Virus record (IMG/VR): IMGVR_UViG_3300028388_001127
Span: 1 to 42,602 of that record
Strand: one strand, 5' to 3'
Length of the DNA: 42,602 bases
From: a virus
Shown here: positions 1 through 6,587 of the stretch, in pieces
Layout: the number at the start of each line of letters is the position of its first letter
How positions within the stretch are numbered: position 1 is the stretch's first letter
The notes under the pieces: model-generated
Database searches by the model: none
What the model was told of the DNA's origin: nothing
What the model saw: the letters and a program-made list of their open reading frames with translations, nothing else
Program-made: the position numbers and the translations under genes

Positions 1-99
1 GAAAACACAAAAGCTGATTGGCTACCTTTTACGGCTCTTACCGAAATTACAGGGCAAAGGGTAAAGACGGTTGAGGCAGTATGGAGCAATTGCAGCTAA
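1..99 (+). CDS. Partial small protein (3' end only)
   Basis: An open frame enters from the left edge and ends at TAA 97-99, giving 32 residues (ENTKADWLPFT... ending VWSNCS). The start is outside the window. At the far end of the window another small gene (ATG 42559) runs off the edge. If the sequence is circular, the two differ by one frame step, so one missing base would join them into a protein of about 47 residues. I do not recognise the protein; the middle (FTALTEITGQRVKTVEAVW) could form a short helical unit, but no function is supported. Confidence 0.45.
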   Translation, partial: ENTKADWLPFTALTEITGQRVKTVEAVWSNCS

Positions 100-104
100 T
101 AAGA

Positions 105-136
105 GGATAAACCACCGTTTTAATGTGGTTTTATCC
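105..136 (+). terminator. Strong hairpin, possible terminator
   Basis: GGATAAACCAC (105-115) pairs with GTGGTTTTATCC (125-136) around a 9-base loop with one bulged base. It lies 5 bases after the stop of the first gene and 46 bases before the next start. The following T-stretch (141-148) is interrupted, so it may be a weak terminator or an RNA-processing or stability hairpin. Confidence 0.5.
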
Positions 137-181
137 GCAGTTATTTTTAGTGAAATATCGTGTAATTAAAAAAGGAATAAA

Positions 182-811
182 ATGGAATTAACGAGAGCGG
201 AAAAAATTGATTGGATTAAGGATTGGCTAAAAACTTCTTATGTTTCTAAAGATGAGACCAAGGTTGCAAATGCTTATTTAAAAGAGTTGGAGAGTAAAGA
301 AGTGCATAATAATATCCACGTTTATGAACAATTTGGAACGAAAAGCCCAAGGCATACCGTAATGAATTACAGAGCGTATTTTGTAAGGAATAGTAAACTT
401 GGCTTTACAGAGGTTAAATTGAGTGAGTATGGATGGATTGAGCAAGTTGATTGGTTGGAGAGAGAGGTGGTTGAGTTCAAGGCTAACAAAGAGAGTTGGG
501 CGCAAAACCACATTGATATTGGTAGAGGAAAGAATGGATTGTATGCAATCGGAGTAAGTTACTCAACAGGAACATCTGGAGGAGGAGGAGATGTGAATGA
601 GTATGGAGATATATTTGAGAATAAAGAGAATGCAATTTTATCTGGAATTGAGAGAATTTTGGCAAGGCATTACAAGGCAAAGCAGGATGCAGAGAAATTT
701 GGAAAAGACAGCAATTACAATGAGAAATATAGTAAGCAAATTGTAAAGATGTTATTGGAAAGAAAAAAAGAAATTACAAATCCTGTTGCAGAGCAGTTAA
801 CATTATTTTAG
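182..811 (+). CDS. Hypothetical early protein ending in a clamp-binding-like QLTLF motif
   Basis: 209 residues, soluble, no signal peptide or membrane segment. The N-terminal part is helical and charged. The middle carries a Gly-rich stretch (STGTSGGGGD, about residues 130-139). The last five residues are QLTLF, close to the QL(S/D)LF consensus by which replication proteins bind the beta sliding clamp. I do not recognise the family. It leads a run of closely spaced genes; the 51-residue gene follows after 1 base. The clamp motif and the DNA-metabolism neighbours suggest a DNA-associated role, but that is inference. The start ATG at 182 follows an A-rich stretch (attaaaaaaggaataaa), typical of weak-SD Bacteroidetes starts. 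Confidence 0.75.
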   Translation: MELTRAEKIDWIKDWLKTSYVSKDETKVANAYLKELESKEVHNNIHVYEQFGTKSPRHTVMNYRAYFVRNSKLGFTEVKLSEYGWIEQVDWLEREVVEFKANKESWAQNHIDIGRGKNGLYAIGVSYSTGTSGGGGDVNEYGDIFENKENAILSGIERILARHYKAKQDAEKFGKDSNYNEKYSKQIVKMLLERKKEITNPVAEQLTLF

Positions 812-812
812 T

Positions 813-968
813 ATGGATGATTTCATTAAGTTAGTTGAGGAGATGAGAAAGTTGCAAAAGCAATATTTCAAGACCAGAGATAGAGATGTTTTGATTAGGT
901 CAAAAGAGGCAGAGAGAAAGGTTGACACTTTTATTAAAGATTTAAGAGAGCCAAAACTTGGTTTCTAA
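813..968 (+). CDS. Small helical protein, 51 residues
   Basis: ATG at 813 lies 1 base after the previous stop; the frame ends TAA 966-968. The product begins MDDFIKLVEEMRKLQKQYFK and is almost entirely charged and helical, a likely short coiled coil. The tight spacing to the upstream gene and the 11-base overlap with the next one suggest translational coupling in one operon. No function is recognised. Confidence 0.55.
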   Translation: MDDFIKLVEEMRKLQKQYFKTRDRDVLIRSKEAERKVDTFIKDLREPKLGF

Positions 969-1146
969 AGATGAGGACATACAAAGAAGAAAATATTTGG
1001 CAGAGTTCAATATGTGCCGAATGAAAAATTGCAAGTTTTATAATGGAGTTTGCACACACGATATTGATGCGGTTGATAAAAGGACAGGAGGAGATATTTG
1101 CCCATTGAATGAGAACAGCGTTGATAGAAATTATTTTAAAGGCTGA
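958..1146 (+). CDS. Small Cys-containing protein (possible metal binding)
   Basis: 62 residues starting at a TTG that overlaps the previous gene by 11 bases; no ATG lies upstream in this frame. Four cysteines (MCRMKNCKFYNGVC and later DICPLN) are arranged C-x4-C-x6-C-x15-C, which could bind a metal or form a small fold. It is the last gene before the first conserved promoter/leader element. The start is uncertain: an internal ATG would leave only about 44 residues but keep all four cysteines. Confidence 0.5.
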   Translation: MVSKDEDIQRRKYLAEFNMCRMKNCKFYNGVCTHDIDAVDKRTGGDICPLNENSVDRNYFKG

Positions 1147-1149
1147 ATT

Positions 1150-1196
1150 ATATTAAAAATTATGTTTAAATTAGTGCCATTAAAAACCGAGAGCAA
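1150..1196 (+). promoter_or_regulatory. Conserved promoter/operator/leader element, copy A
   Basis: The most diverged of five copies. An operator-like repeat (TATTAAAA, 5 bases, GTTTAAAT at 1164-1171) overlaps a -7-like box TAAATTAG (1167-1174). The leader ends TAAAAACCGAGAGCAA directly against ATG 1197. AAACCGAGAGC (1184-1194) is perfectly complementary to the candidate small RNA at 36103-36113. Confidence 0.65.
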
Positions 1197-1538
1197 ATGA
1201 TTAAATTAGTAGTAAAGCACGTAAGCACAAAAGACCAGAAAACCCAAACCACAATAACATTTTCCACTAAAGAAAATATTGGGAACATTGATAGAATTGC
1301 AATGGAAAATTCGCCAGGCATTTTAATCTTTGAGAAAGATTTTAAAAAGGAGGGAATTGAGAGAGCAATTAAAGATGTTGATTTGGGAGTTGAGTATGGC
1401 AAACACAGTCCAAGCAAAAAATTAAGAGGTAAACTTTATGAGTATTGGCATAACAATGTAACCGATGAGGATTGGGAGGATTGGTATGTTAAGAAAATGG
1501 ATGGAGTTTTGGATTTTATGACTAAACAATTATCGTAA
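1197..1538 (+). CDS. Hypothetical protein under the conserved leader (copy A)
   Basis: 113 residues, soluble. The N-terminal half is beta-like (MIKLVVKHVSTKDQKTQTTI...), the C-terminal half is acidic and aromatic (EYWHNNVTDEDWEDWYVKK). I do not recognise a family. It starts immediately after the shared leader, so it should be controlled together with the genes at 9789, 10305, 34290 and 36231. Its stop overlaps the next ATG by one base (TAATG at 1536-1540), indicating translational coupling to the downstream DNA-metabolism operon. Confidence 0.7.
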   Translation: MIKLVVKHVSTKDQKTQTTITFSTKENIGNIDRIAMENSPGILIFEKDFKKEGIERAIKDVDLGVEYGKHSPSKKLRGKLYEYWHNNVTDEDWEDWYVKKMDGVLDFMTKQLS

Positions 1539-1984
1539 TGAAAAGGAGAGATGTTTTATTATATGGTCAATCAAATAAGCAAGGGAGTTTTTTGATGGCA
1601 AATAAACAGGAGATGCAGGAGTTTTTTAAGACTTGGCCAGAGAAGTTTTTTACTTTAAAAATTGAAGTCCATAAAAATCAACCTTTAAGTATTCCGTTAA
1701 TCGTTTATTACAAAAAGAAAGTTGTACCAGATATGCAAAGAGCGTTTTTTGATGCAGGAGATAGGTACACAGCAGAGGAGACTGATTTGGTTTTAAGGTC
1801 AGCAAGTCCAATTTGTAAAAAAGAGGATTACAATTTTGAGGAGAAAAAATGGGAGAGCGTAATTATTGAGTTGGAGGATATGGATAACCAACAATTAGTT
1901 TTCTTTATAGAGCAATTAAAAGATTTCGCAGCAGTTAATTTTGGGGTTTATATAGAAGACCCAAACAGTTTAATCAATAAATAA
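1538..1984 (+). CDS. Conserved phage protein of unknown function
   Basis: 148 residues. The pattern (MKRRDVLLYGQSNKQGSF..., a central KKKVVPDMQRAFFDAGDRYTAEE and near the end VYIEDPNSL) resembles a family I recall from Bacteroidetes prophages near recombination genes. It may be a NinB-like or nuclease-associated factor, but this is memory, not a search. No catalytic motif is certain. Soluble, no signal. It is coupled to the gene before it (TAATG) and lies just upstream of the TOPRIM gene, which fits a role in DNA processing. Confidence 0.65.
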   Translation: MKRRDVLLYGQSNKQGSFLMANKQEMQEFFKTWPEKFFTLKIEVHKNQPLSIPLIVYYKKKVVPDMQRAFFDAGDRYTAEETDLVLRSASPICKKEDYNFEEKKWESVIIELEDMDNQQLVFFIEQLKDFAAVNFGVYIEDPNSLINK

Positions 1985-1992
1985 TTTTACAG

Positions 1993-2016
1993 ATGGCAAA
2001 GAGAGATATGTACTAA
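1993..2016 (+). pseudogene. Cut-off 5' end of the TOPRIM gene (in-frame TAA)
   Basis: ATG 1993 reads MAKRDMY then TAA at 2014. After the stop the same frame continues as KSWITENAIQIVQRYEKG into the TOPRIM protein, with coding-like content. One base change (CAA, GAA or AAA to TAA) would explain it. The TAA is followed by AAAA, so a homopolymer reading error is also possible. Confidence 0.5.
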
Positions 2017-2073
2017 AAAAGTTGGATTACTGAAAATGCAATACAGATAGTCCAGAGATATGAAAAAGGAATT

Positions 2074-2877
2074 TTGACAATTAGAGGATTACATTACCAA
2101 TTGGTAGGAATTGGAATGACAAATACCGATAGGCATTATAAGAGAGTTGTTAATGCTATGATACAAGCGAGATGGGATGGATTGATTGATTTTGACGTTT
2201 TCAGCGATAATGATAGAGAAATGATTGGCTCAACTCGTTATGAGGAAACAGATGTTGATGATAAGGTTGATACTGCAAAATATCAATTAAAAGCGTGGAT
2301 GCGTAATTATAGCAAAAACAGATGGGAAAATCAACAGTATTATCCAGAGGTATTTATTGAAAAGAAAGCATTGCAAGGAGTGTTTGGGAAACCTTGCAAA
2401 AGATTGGATGTTACTTTGGGAGCGTGTAAAGGTTATCCAAGTTTGACTTTTTTAAATGAGGCAGCCGAAAGATTTAAGATGGCAGAGATGAGAGGTAAAA
2501 CACCAATCATTTTATACTTTGGAGATTATGACCCAAGTGGAGAGGATATACCGAGGAGCATACAGGATAATCTGGAGAGGTTTGGAGTAGAGGTTGAGGT
2601 GCGTAGATTTGCATTGATGGAGGAGCAAGTTGTTGAATGGGGATTACCTCCTGCTCCTGCAAAGAAAACAGATAGCAGGACAGCAAATTGGAATGGACTT
2701 GGGCAAGTGGAGTTGGATGCAGTATTACCAGAGAAGTTGCAGGATATGTGTACAGATGCAATTAATAGCGTATTTGATGAGGATAAGTATGATGAGTTAA
2801 ATGAGCAGGAGGATGAGGAGAGAGAGGTTTACCAAACTGAATTAAAAAGATACGTTAACGAGGAGTTGAATGGCTAA
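2074..2877 (+). CDS. TOPRIM protein similar to topoisomerase VI subunit A / Spo11
   Basis: 267 residues from a TTG at 2074. Residues 3-10 (IRGLHYQL) and the RHYKRVVNAMIQARWDGLIDFD stretch around 20-41 resemble the winged-helix part of bacterial and phage TopoVI-A-like proteins; Tyr8 may match the active-site region. The TOPRIM domain shows Glu96 (PEVFIEKKAL) and DYDPSG at 151-156. The C-terminus is very acidic. The natural start is probably ATG 1993 (MAKRDMY), but an in-frame TAA at 2014-2016 follows codon 7; 19 open codons then lead to the TTG and look like coding sequence. So the gene is either nonsense-mutated at its start, restarted at TTG, or misread. No subunit B partner is seen. Confidence 0.75.
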   Translation: MTIRGLHYQLVGIGMTNTDRHYKRVVNAMIQARWDGLIDFDVFSDNDREMIGSTRYEETDVDDKVDTAKYQLKAWMRNYSKNRWENQQYYPEVFIEKKALQGVFGKPCKRLDVTLGACKGYPSLTFLNEAAERFKMAEMRGKTPIILYFGDYDPSGEDIPRSIQDNLERFGVEVEVRRFALMEEQVVEWGLPPAPAKKTDSRTANWNGLGQVELDAVLPEKLQDMCTDAINSVFDEDKYDELNEQEDEEREVYQTELKRYVNEELNG

Positions 2878-3085
2878 AAGAAAGGTATCTAAAAAAGAGA
2901 GTGTTTATAATATTCTCAAAGGTCAAACAATTACAATTGTTGCTCGAAAGAAAGGACAGGAGGAAAAGCAGAAAGATATGGAGTATACAAAAGCATTAGA
3001 GGCGAAAGCAAAATTTGAGGCATTGGGTTGGTCGGTAAGCCTCTACCAAGTTGGATTTTATCAACCATTTAATAATAATAAATAA
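2870..3085 (+). CDS. Small basic hypothetical protein
   Basis: 71 residues, starting 8 bases inside the TOPRIM gene's end. The N-terminus is highly basic (MAKRKVSKKES), followed by a helix rich in Lys and Glu and a short strand (GWSVSLYQVGFY). It could bind nucleic acid, but no motif proves it. The overlap with the upstream gene suggests coupled translation. No family recognised. Confidence 0.6.
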   Translation: MAKRKVSKKESVYNILKGQTITIVARKKGQEEKQKDMEYTKALEAKAKFEALGWSVSLYQVGFYQPFNNNK

Positions 3086-3092
3086 TAGTAAA

Positions 3093-3761
3093 ATGAAAAA
3101 CACGGAGTTATCGCAATTTACATTGCAAAAAGTAAAAACAAAAGGTCAAGGTCTGGAGGCTACTTTTGAAGTGCAGGAAACCACAGGAGTTGAAGTTTAC
3201 CACGACCAGAAAACGGTTAAAAGTGATAAAACACCTCATCCAGATTTGACTGCAATTATTAAAGTTTTTAGAGGACACATGGGAGAGATTTTTTACTTCT
3301 CAACAATTAGAGAGTTGATTGATAGTAAAGTTTTTATGCCAAACCCATCACAAACAAAAATTCTTGCATCAAAATACAATGATTTAGAGAGCAAGATTAC
3401 TGTTACAGGCGTTTCCGTATCTGGAAAAGAGGAAAACAAAGGATTGATTATTACTGCAAAGCTGAAAACAGAAACAGGACAGGAGGTTGCAATTAATTCT
3501 CAACGTATTAAATTCAACGGAACCAAGTACGGATTTGAGGAGGATTTGGAGAACTTGATTACAGATTTGGAGGCAGAGGTTTTTGAGTATGTAATTAATG
3601 GAAAACAGGCGCAGATTGAGATGGCATTTGATGATGAGCCAGATGGAAAGACCAAGGCAGCAGGAGTTGAGAAAGATGATGATGGGCAGTTGGATATGAT
3701 GGAGGAGGCTTTGAAAGATGATGAGAAAGTTGAGGAGGAGGAAAGCCAAGAGGAGGAGTAA
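3093..3761 (+). CDS. Hypothetical DNA-metabolism protein with acidic tail
   Basis: ATG 3093 (MKNTELSQFTLQKVKTK) is preferred over the in-frame ATG at 3051, whose extra codons overlap the previous gene and read as low-complexity sequence. 222 residues: a beta-rich body (ATFEVQETTGVEVYHDQKT, SKITVTGVSVSG) and a C-terminal third of almost pure Asp/Glu (ending VEEEESQEEE). Acidic tails are common in single-strand-binding and recombination proteins. The position between a TOPRIM protein and an HNH nuclease fits such a role, but the family is not recognised. Confidence 0.65.
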   Translation: MKNTELSQFTLQKVKTKGQGLEATFEVQETTGVEVYHDQKTVKSDKTPHPDLTAIIKVFRGHMGEIFYFSTIRELIDSKVFMPNPSQTKILASKYNDLESKITVTGVSVSGKEENKGLIITAKLKTETGQEVAINSQRIKFNGTKYGFEEDLENLITDLEAEVFEYVINGKQAQIEMAFDDEPDGKTKAAGVEKDDDGQLDMMEEALKDDEKVEEEESQEEE

Positions 3762-4205
3762 TTGGAGTTACCAATAAAAATATCAACACGAGAGGAGTTT
3801 GAGTATGTGATGAGCCGAGATTACAACCCATTATTGGATTGGAAAAAGTTTATTATACCAAACTCTTTGCGTGTAGATATTCAGAGAGAAATGTTTGGGC
3901 AGAGCTTCATTAGTAAAGGGAGTAATATTGTAGATGCTAACCAAAGATTTTACCGTTATATGTGGGAAACAAAAACCCATATTTGCGAGGAGTGTGGAAA
4001 ACCTTTGAGCCATTACAGTTCGGTTTTTATTAGTCATATTTTATCCAGAGGAGCAAAGCCAGAAATGGCACACGATTGCAGGAATATAAATATACTTTGT
4101 TTCAATCATCATAACCAATGGGAGCAGGAGACCACAAGAAAGACAATGAAAATTTATAAAACCAATTTAATAATAATCCAGATTTTAAAAGATGATTACA
4201 AATGA
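3762..4205 (+). CDS. HNH endonuclease
   Basis: 147 residues from a TTG at 3762, directly after the previous stop. A zinc-binding HNH core is visible: CEECGKPL (about residues 72-79), SHILSRG (about 89-95) with the first His, HDCRNINILCFNHHNQWE (about 102-119) with the Asn and final His pair. This spacing resembles phage NinG-type or structure-processing HNH nucleases rather than a homing enzyme. It acts on DNA, presumably in recombination or replication. Its end overlaps the exonuclease gene by 4 bases, so the two are probably translated together. Confidence 0.8.
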   Translation: MELPIKISTREEFEYVMSRDYNPLLDWKKFIIPNSLRVDIQREMFGQSFISKGSNIVDANQRFYRYMWETKTHICEECGKPLSHYSSVFISHILSRGAKPEMAHDCRNINILCFNHHNQWEQETTRKTMKIYKTNLIIIQILKDDYK

Positions 4206-4963
4206 TACTAAGTAAACCAATAATATTTTTCGACCTTGAAACAACAGGAGTAAATATTGTAAAAGATAGGATTGTGCAAATAGCAATCTTAAAAATTTCT
4301 CCAGATGGAGAGCAGGAGCAAAAAAAGACTTTGGTTAATCCTGGCATTGATATTCCAGAGGGAGCAACAGAAGTTCACGGAATTACAAACCAGATGGTTT
4401 TGGGTTCTCCAACTTTTAAGCAAATAAGTAAGAGTTTATTTGAACAAATGACAGGATGTGATATTGCAGGATATAACAGCGATGTTTTTGATGTACCACT
4501 TTTGATTGAGGAGTTTGCAAGAGTAGGCATAGAGTTTCCAGATGCAGGAGAGGAGATTAATTTTGTTGATGTTTTAAAGATAGAGAGGAGGATTAATAGC
4601 CATAAACTTACTGAAACTTATAAAAGATACACAGGAGAGGAGTTGGATGATGCACACGATGCAATGAATGATGTTATTGGAACTGCAAAAGTGTTATTTG
4701 CTCAATTAGAGAAAATGAATGATGATGATGCAAGAACAAATGATTTTACAGTTGAGGAGTTGGATTTGTTTTGCCAAGATGAGAGAAAGCGAGTAGATTA
4801 TGCAGGGAAACTTTATGAAAAGGATGGAGAGGTTTATTGGAGTTTTGGAAAGCATAAGGATTGTTTGGTTAAGGAGGAGAGGCAATATGCTGATTGGGTT
4901 TTGAGGTCAGATTTTCCAACAGATACAAAAAATAGAATTAAAAAAATATTGAGCAATGAGTAA
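4202..4963 (+). CDS. DnaQ-like 3'-5' exonuclease (DEDDh)
   Basis: 253 residues. Exo I is FFDLETTG (Asp11, Glu13), Exo II is YNSDVFD (Asp97), Exo III is AHDAMNDV (His152, Asp157): a full DEDDh set like the epsilon subunit of DNA polymerase III or phage exonucleases. The C-terminal part (FGKHKDCLVKEERQYADWVL and following) resembles the small accessory domain often fused to such exonucleases in Bacteroidetes. It removes nucleotides from 3' ends; whether it proofreads for the host polymerase or processes recombination ends is unknown, as no phage polymerase is seen. Confidence 0.9.
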   Translation: MILSKPIIFFDLETTGVNIVKDRIVQIAILKISPDGEQEQKKTLVNPGIDIPEGATEVHGITNQMVLGSPTFKQISKSLFEQMTGCDIAGYNSDVFDVPLLIEEFARVGIEFPDAGEEINFVDVLKIERRINSHKLTETYKRYTGEELDDAHDAMNDVIGTAKVLFAQLEKMNDDDARTNDFTVEELDLFCQDERKRVDYAGKLYEKDGEVYWSFGKHKDCLVKEERQYADWVLRSDFPTDTKNRIKKILSNE

Positions 4964-5342
4964 AGCAAGAGGAATGAGCAACAATGCTCGAAACAAAAGG
5001 GAGTTAAAAAAAATCCAATTAAAACTCAATGGCTATCTTAATGCTTTTATGAGTATATGTTATTTTGAGGAGAAAAAATTGGATTGGAATATTATAACCG
5101 AGAAAGAGTTTACCAGATTAAGAGGTAAATGGAAAGCCTTTTGCAAAGGCAAAGGATATTCGGAGGATGTTATTGCAGCTTTTCATTGGGATTGTATGTT
5201 GTTGAAAGTTGATTTAATAATGCAGACCAAGTATGAGAAAGAGGCAGATAAAAATGAGATATTAGTTTATCTAAAAAAAGGAATGACACCGTTAGAGGTG
5301 GCAGATTATATGTTTAAAAATTCAAAAACAACAGAAGTATGA
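4956..5342 (+). CDS. Hypothetical helical protein
   Basis: 128 residues, basic at the N-terminus (MSKARGMSNNARNKRELKK), otherwise helical and amphipathic, no signal peptide. It overlaps the exonuclease gene by 8 bases and the next gene by 4 (ATGA), so it belongs to the same operon. A motif near the end (MTPLEVADYMFKNSK) looks like a short helix-turn-helix, but this is weak. No family recognised. Confidence 0.65.
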   Translation: MSKARGMSNNARNKRELKKIQLKLNGYLNAFMSICYFEEKKLDWNIITEKEFTRLRGKWKAFCKGKGYSEDVIAAFHWDCMLLKVDLIMQTKYEKEADKNEILVYLKKGMTPLEVADYMFKNSKTTEV

Positions 5343-5593
5343 AACCAGTAAAATTTGACGAGCAAAATATGGTGTTCGGAGAAAACCAGAAAGAGTATGG
5401 AGATTTACCAGCGTTTAGAGACCGAGAGGGGCAAGTGATAACTTGTTGGGAGTTGGAGGATGGAGAGTTGGAGCAAATCCAGAAAACAGGAAAAGTTTAT
5501 TTAAGGCAATTAACTTTTAACCAACCATTACAGCCTGTATCGTTACACGCACACACGCCATTTGTTGAACCTACAAAAGATGAGGAGGAATAA
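5339..5593 (+). CDS. Conserved small protein with LTFNQPLQP motif
   Basis: 84 residues. It begins MKPVKFDEQNMVFGENQKEY and contains CWELEDGELEQIQKTGKVYLRQLTFNQPLQPV. This pattern (Cys-Trp, GKVYL, LTFN-PLQP) is one I recall as common in Bacteroidetes phages next to ssb, with no assigned function. Its stop TAA overlaps ATG 5593, which begins the severed first codons of ssb, so this gene and ssb were coupled before the homing endonuclease arrived. Confidence 0.7.
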   Translation: MKPVKFDEQNMVFGENQKEYGDLPAFRDREGQVITCWELEDGELEQIQKTGKVYLRQLTFNQPLQPVSLHAHTPFVEPTKDEEE

Positions 5594-5628
5594 TGAGTAC
5601 AGCTAATAAACTTGTTTACGTTATTTAA
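5593..5628 (+). pseudogene. ssb: Severed N-terminus of ssb
   Basis: ATG 5593 reads MSTANKLVYVI then TAA at 5626. This matches the usual SSB start (Met, a few residues, Asn-Lys, hydrophobic strand, Ile-Gly-Asn) and the start of the downstream ssb (MKNLVILIGN). It overlaps the previous stop (TAATG). The rest of ssb continues at 6162, after the homing endonuclease gene. Confidence 0.55.
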
Positions 5629-5646
5629 TTAAAATAAGTTTGTTGA
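5612..5646 (+). promoter_or_regulatory. Promoter of the homing endonuclease, probably leaderless
   Basis: TTG (5612-5614), 20 bases, then TAAGTTTG (5635-5642), a match to the Bacteroidetes -33/-7 pattern. ATG follows only 4 bases after the -7 box (TTGAATGG), so the transcript probably starts at or next to the start codon. The same box-to-ATG sequence (TTTGTTGAATGG) recurs at 18235-18246. Confidence 0.6.
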
Positions 5647-6165
5647 ATGGATTTAGAAAAAGTAAAAATGCTATATCTGGAGGAAAAATTAAGTACAACA
5701 GATATAGCAAAAAAATTAGGTTATTCAGTTAGTAAAGTAAGGTATTGGCTCAAAAAAGAGAATTGTTTGAGAAGTCGAGCAGATGGACATAAATTATCAA
5801 TACCAAAAATGGGAAAGCAAAGTATTGGGAAAAAGCGAGTTTTCACAAAACAGCATAAAGAGAATATGAGTTTATCAGCTTTACAAAGAGGAGAGAATAA
5901 TGCTAAAGGTTATTATAAAAATAGTAATGGTTATCTTGAATTTACAAGAGGAGATTTAAAAGGTAAAATGATACACGTTTTTATAATGGAATGCTTGAAA
6001 GGTAGAAAACTGAAAAGGAACGAAGTAGTGCATCACAAAGATGGTAACAAAACAAATAATTCAGTTTATAACCTTGAATTAATGTTAAAATCAGAGCATT
6101 CCAGATTGCATGCAAAAATGAATTACAAAGACAGAAAAATTAATAATAAAGGACAATTACAATGA
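5647..6165 (+). CDS. HNH homing endonuclease inserted at the start of ssb
   Basis: 172 residues. Residues 5-40 form a helix-turn-helix (STTDIAKKLGYSVSKVRYWLK). Residues 66-82 (FTKQHKENMSLSALQRG) resemble a NUMOD3 DNA-recognition element. Residues 128-150 hold the HNH core (VVHHKDGNKTNNSVYNLELM) with a following His-containing tail. Such genes cut intronless alleles and spread by copying. There are only about 20-40 bases between the flanking ssb pieces and this ORF, too few for a group I intron, so it is free-standing. Its stop overlaps the new ssb start (ATGA at 6162), and it has its own promoter. Confidence 0.88.
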   Translation: MDLEKVKMLYLEEKLSTTDIAKKLGYSVSKVRYWLKKENCLRSRADGHKLSIPKMGKQSIGKKRVFTKQHKENMSLSALQRGENNAKGYYKNSNGYLEFTRGDLKGKMIHVFIMECLKGRKLKRNEVVHHKDGNKTNNSVYNLELMLKSEHSRLHAKMNYKDRKINNKGQLQ

Positions 6166-6584
6166 AAAATTTAGTGATACTTATTGGGAATACAGGAGAT
6201 GATATAAAAATGCACCATTTTGAGAATGGAGGATGCATTGCAAGGTTTCCATTAGCTACCTCATCATCTTATACCAATAAACAAACAGGAGAAAAAGTTA
6301 CCAATACAGAATGGCATCAATGTGTAGCAAGAAACAAAGGAGCAGAGTTGTTGGAGAAGTATGTAAGTAAGGGAGATAGATTGTATATTCGAGGAAATAT
6401 AACTTATAGAAAGTGGACAGACAGTAATGGAGTAGAAAAATATAGTACGGAGATTAATGTTGATGATTTTACGTTTTTAACAACAAAAAATCAAAATCAA
6501 CAAAATACCACAAATAGTCAACCGCCTGTTCAACCGCAACAAAATGTAGGTAGCAATGAGGAACCAGATGACCCGCCATTTTAA
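6162..6584 (+). CDS. ssb: Single-stranded DNA-binding protein
   Basis: 140 residues. Residues 1-105 are an OB fold of bacterial SSB type: VILIGNTGDDIKMHHFENGG, the conserved NTEWHQCVARNKGAELLEKYVSKG and the strand GDRLYIRGNITYRKW. A Gln/Asn/Pro-rich linker leads to the acidic tip DDPPF, the hallmark peptide that recruits replication and repair proteins. It coats single-stranded DNA as a tetramer in the cytoplasm. The present start (MKNLVILIGN) replaces the older MSTANKLVYVI start upstream of the homing gene. Confidence 0.93.
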   Translation: MKNLVILIGNTGDDIKMHHFENGGCIARFPLATSSSYTNKQTGEKVTNTEWHQCVARNKGAELLEKYVSKGDRLYIRGNITYRKWTDSNGVEKYSTEINVDDFTFLTTKNQNQQNTTNSQPPVQPQQNVGSNEEPDDPPF

Positions 6585-6587
6585 GAT

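Noticed and set aside
278-511. Long ORFs on the minus strand here and at many other places
   Set aside because: They lie opposite strong + strand genes, have odd composition (rich in Leu, Ser, Pro, His, Cys) and no motifs; they are shadows of the purine-rich coding strand.
2014-2016. Genome-wide reassignment of TAA to an amino acid
   Set aside because: TAA ends many genes with well-defined C-termini (for example SSB at DDPPF), so only a local explanation is reasonable.
3051-3092. Upstream start for the acidic-tail protein at 3093
   Set aside because: The extra codons overlap the previous gene and translate into a low-complexity Ile/Asn run.
5626-6183. Group I intron around the homing endonuclease
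   Set aside because: Only about 20-40 bases remain outside the ORF, far too few for the intron core; a free-standing homing gene fits better.
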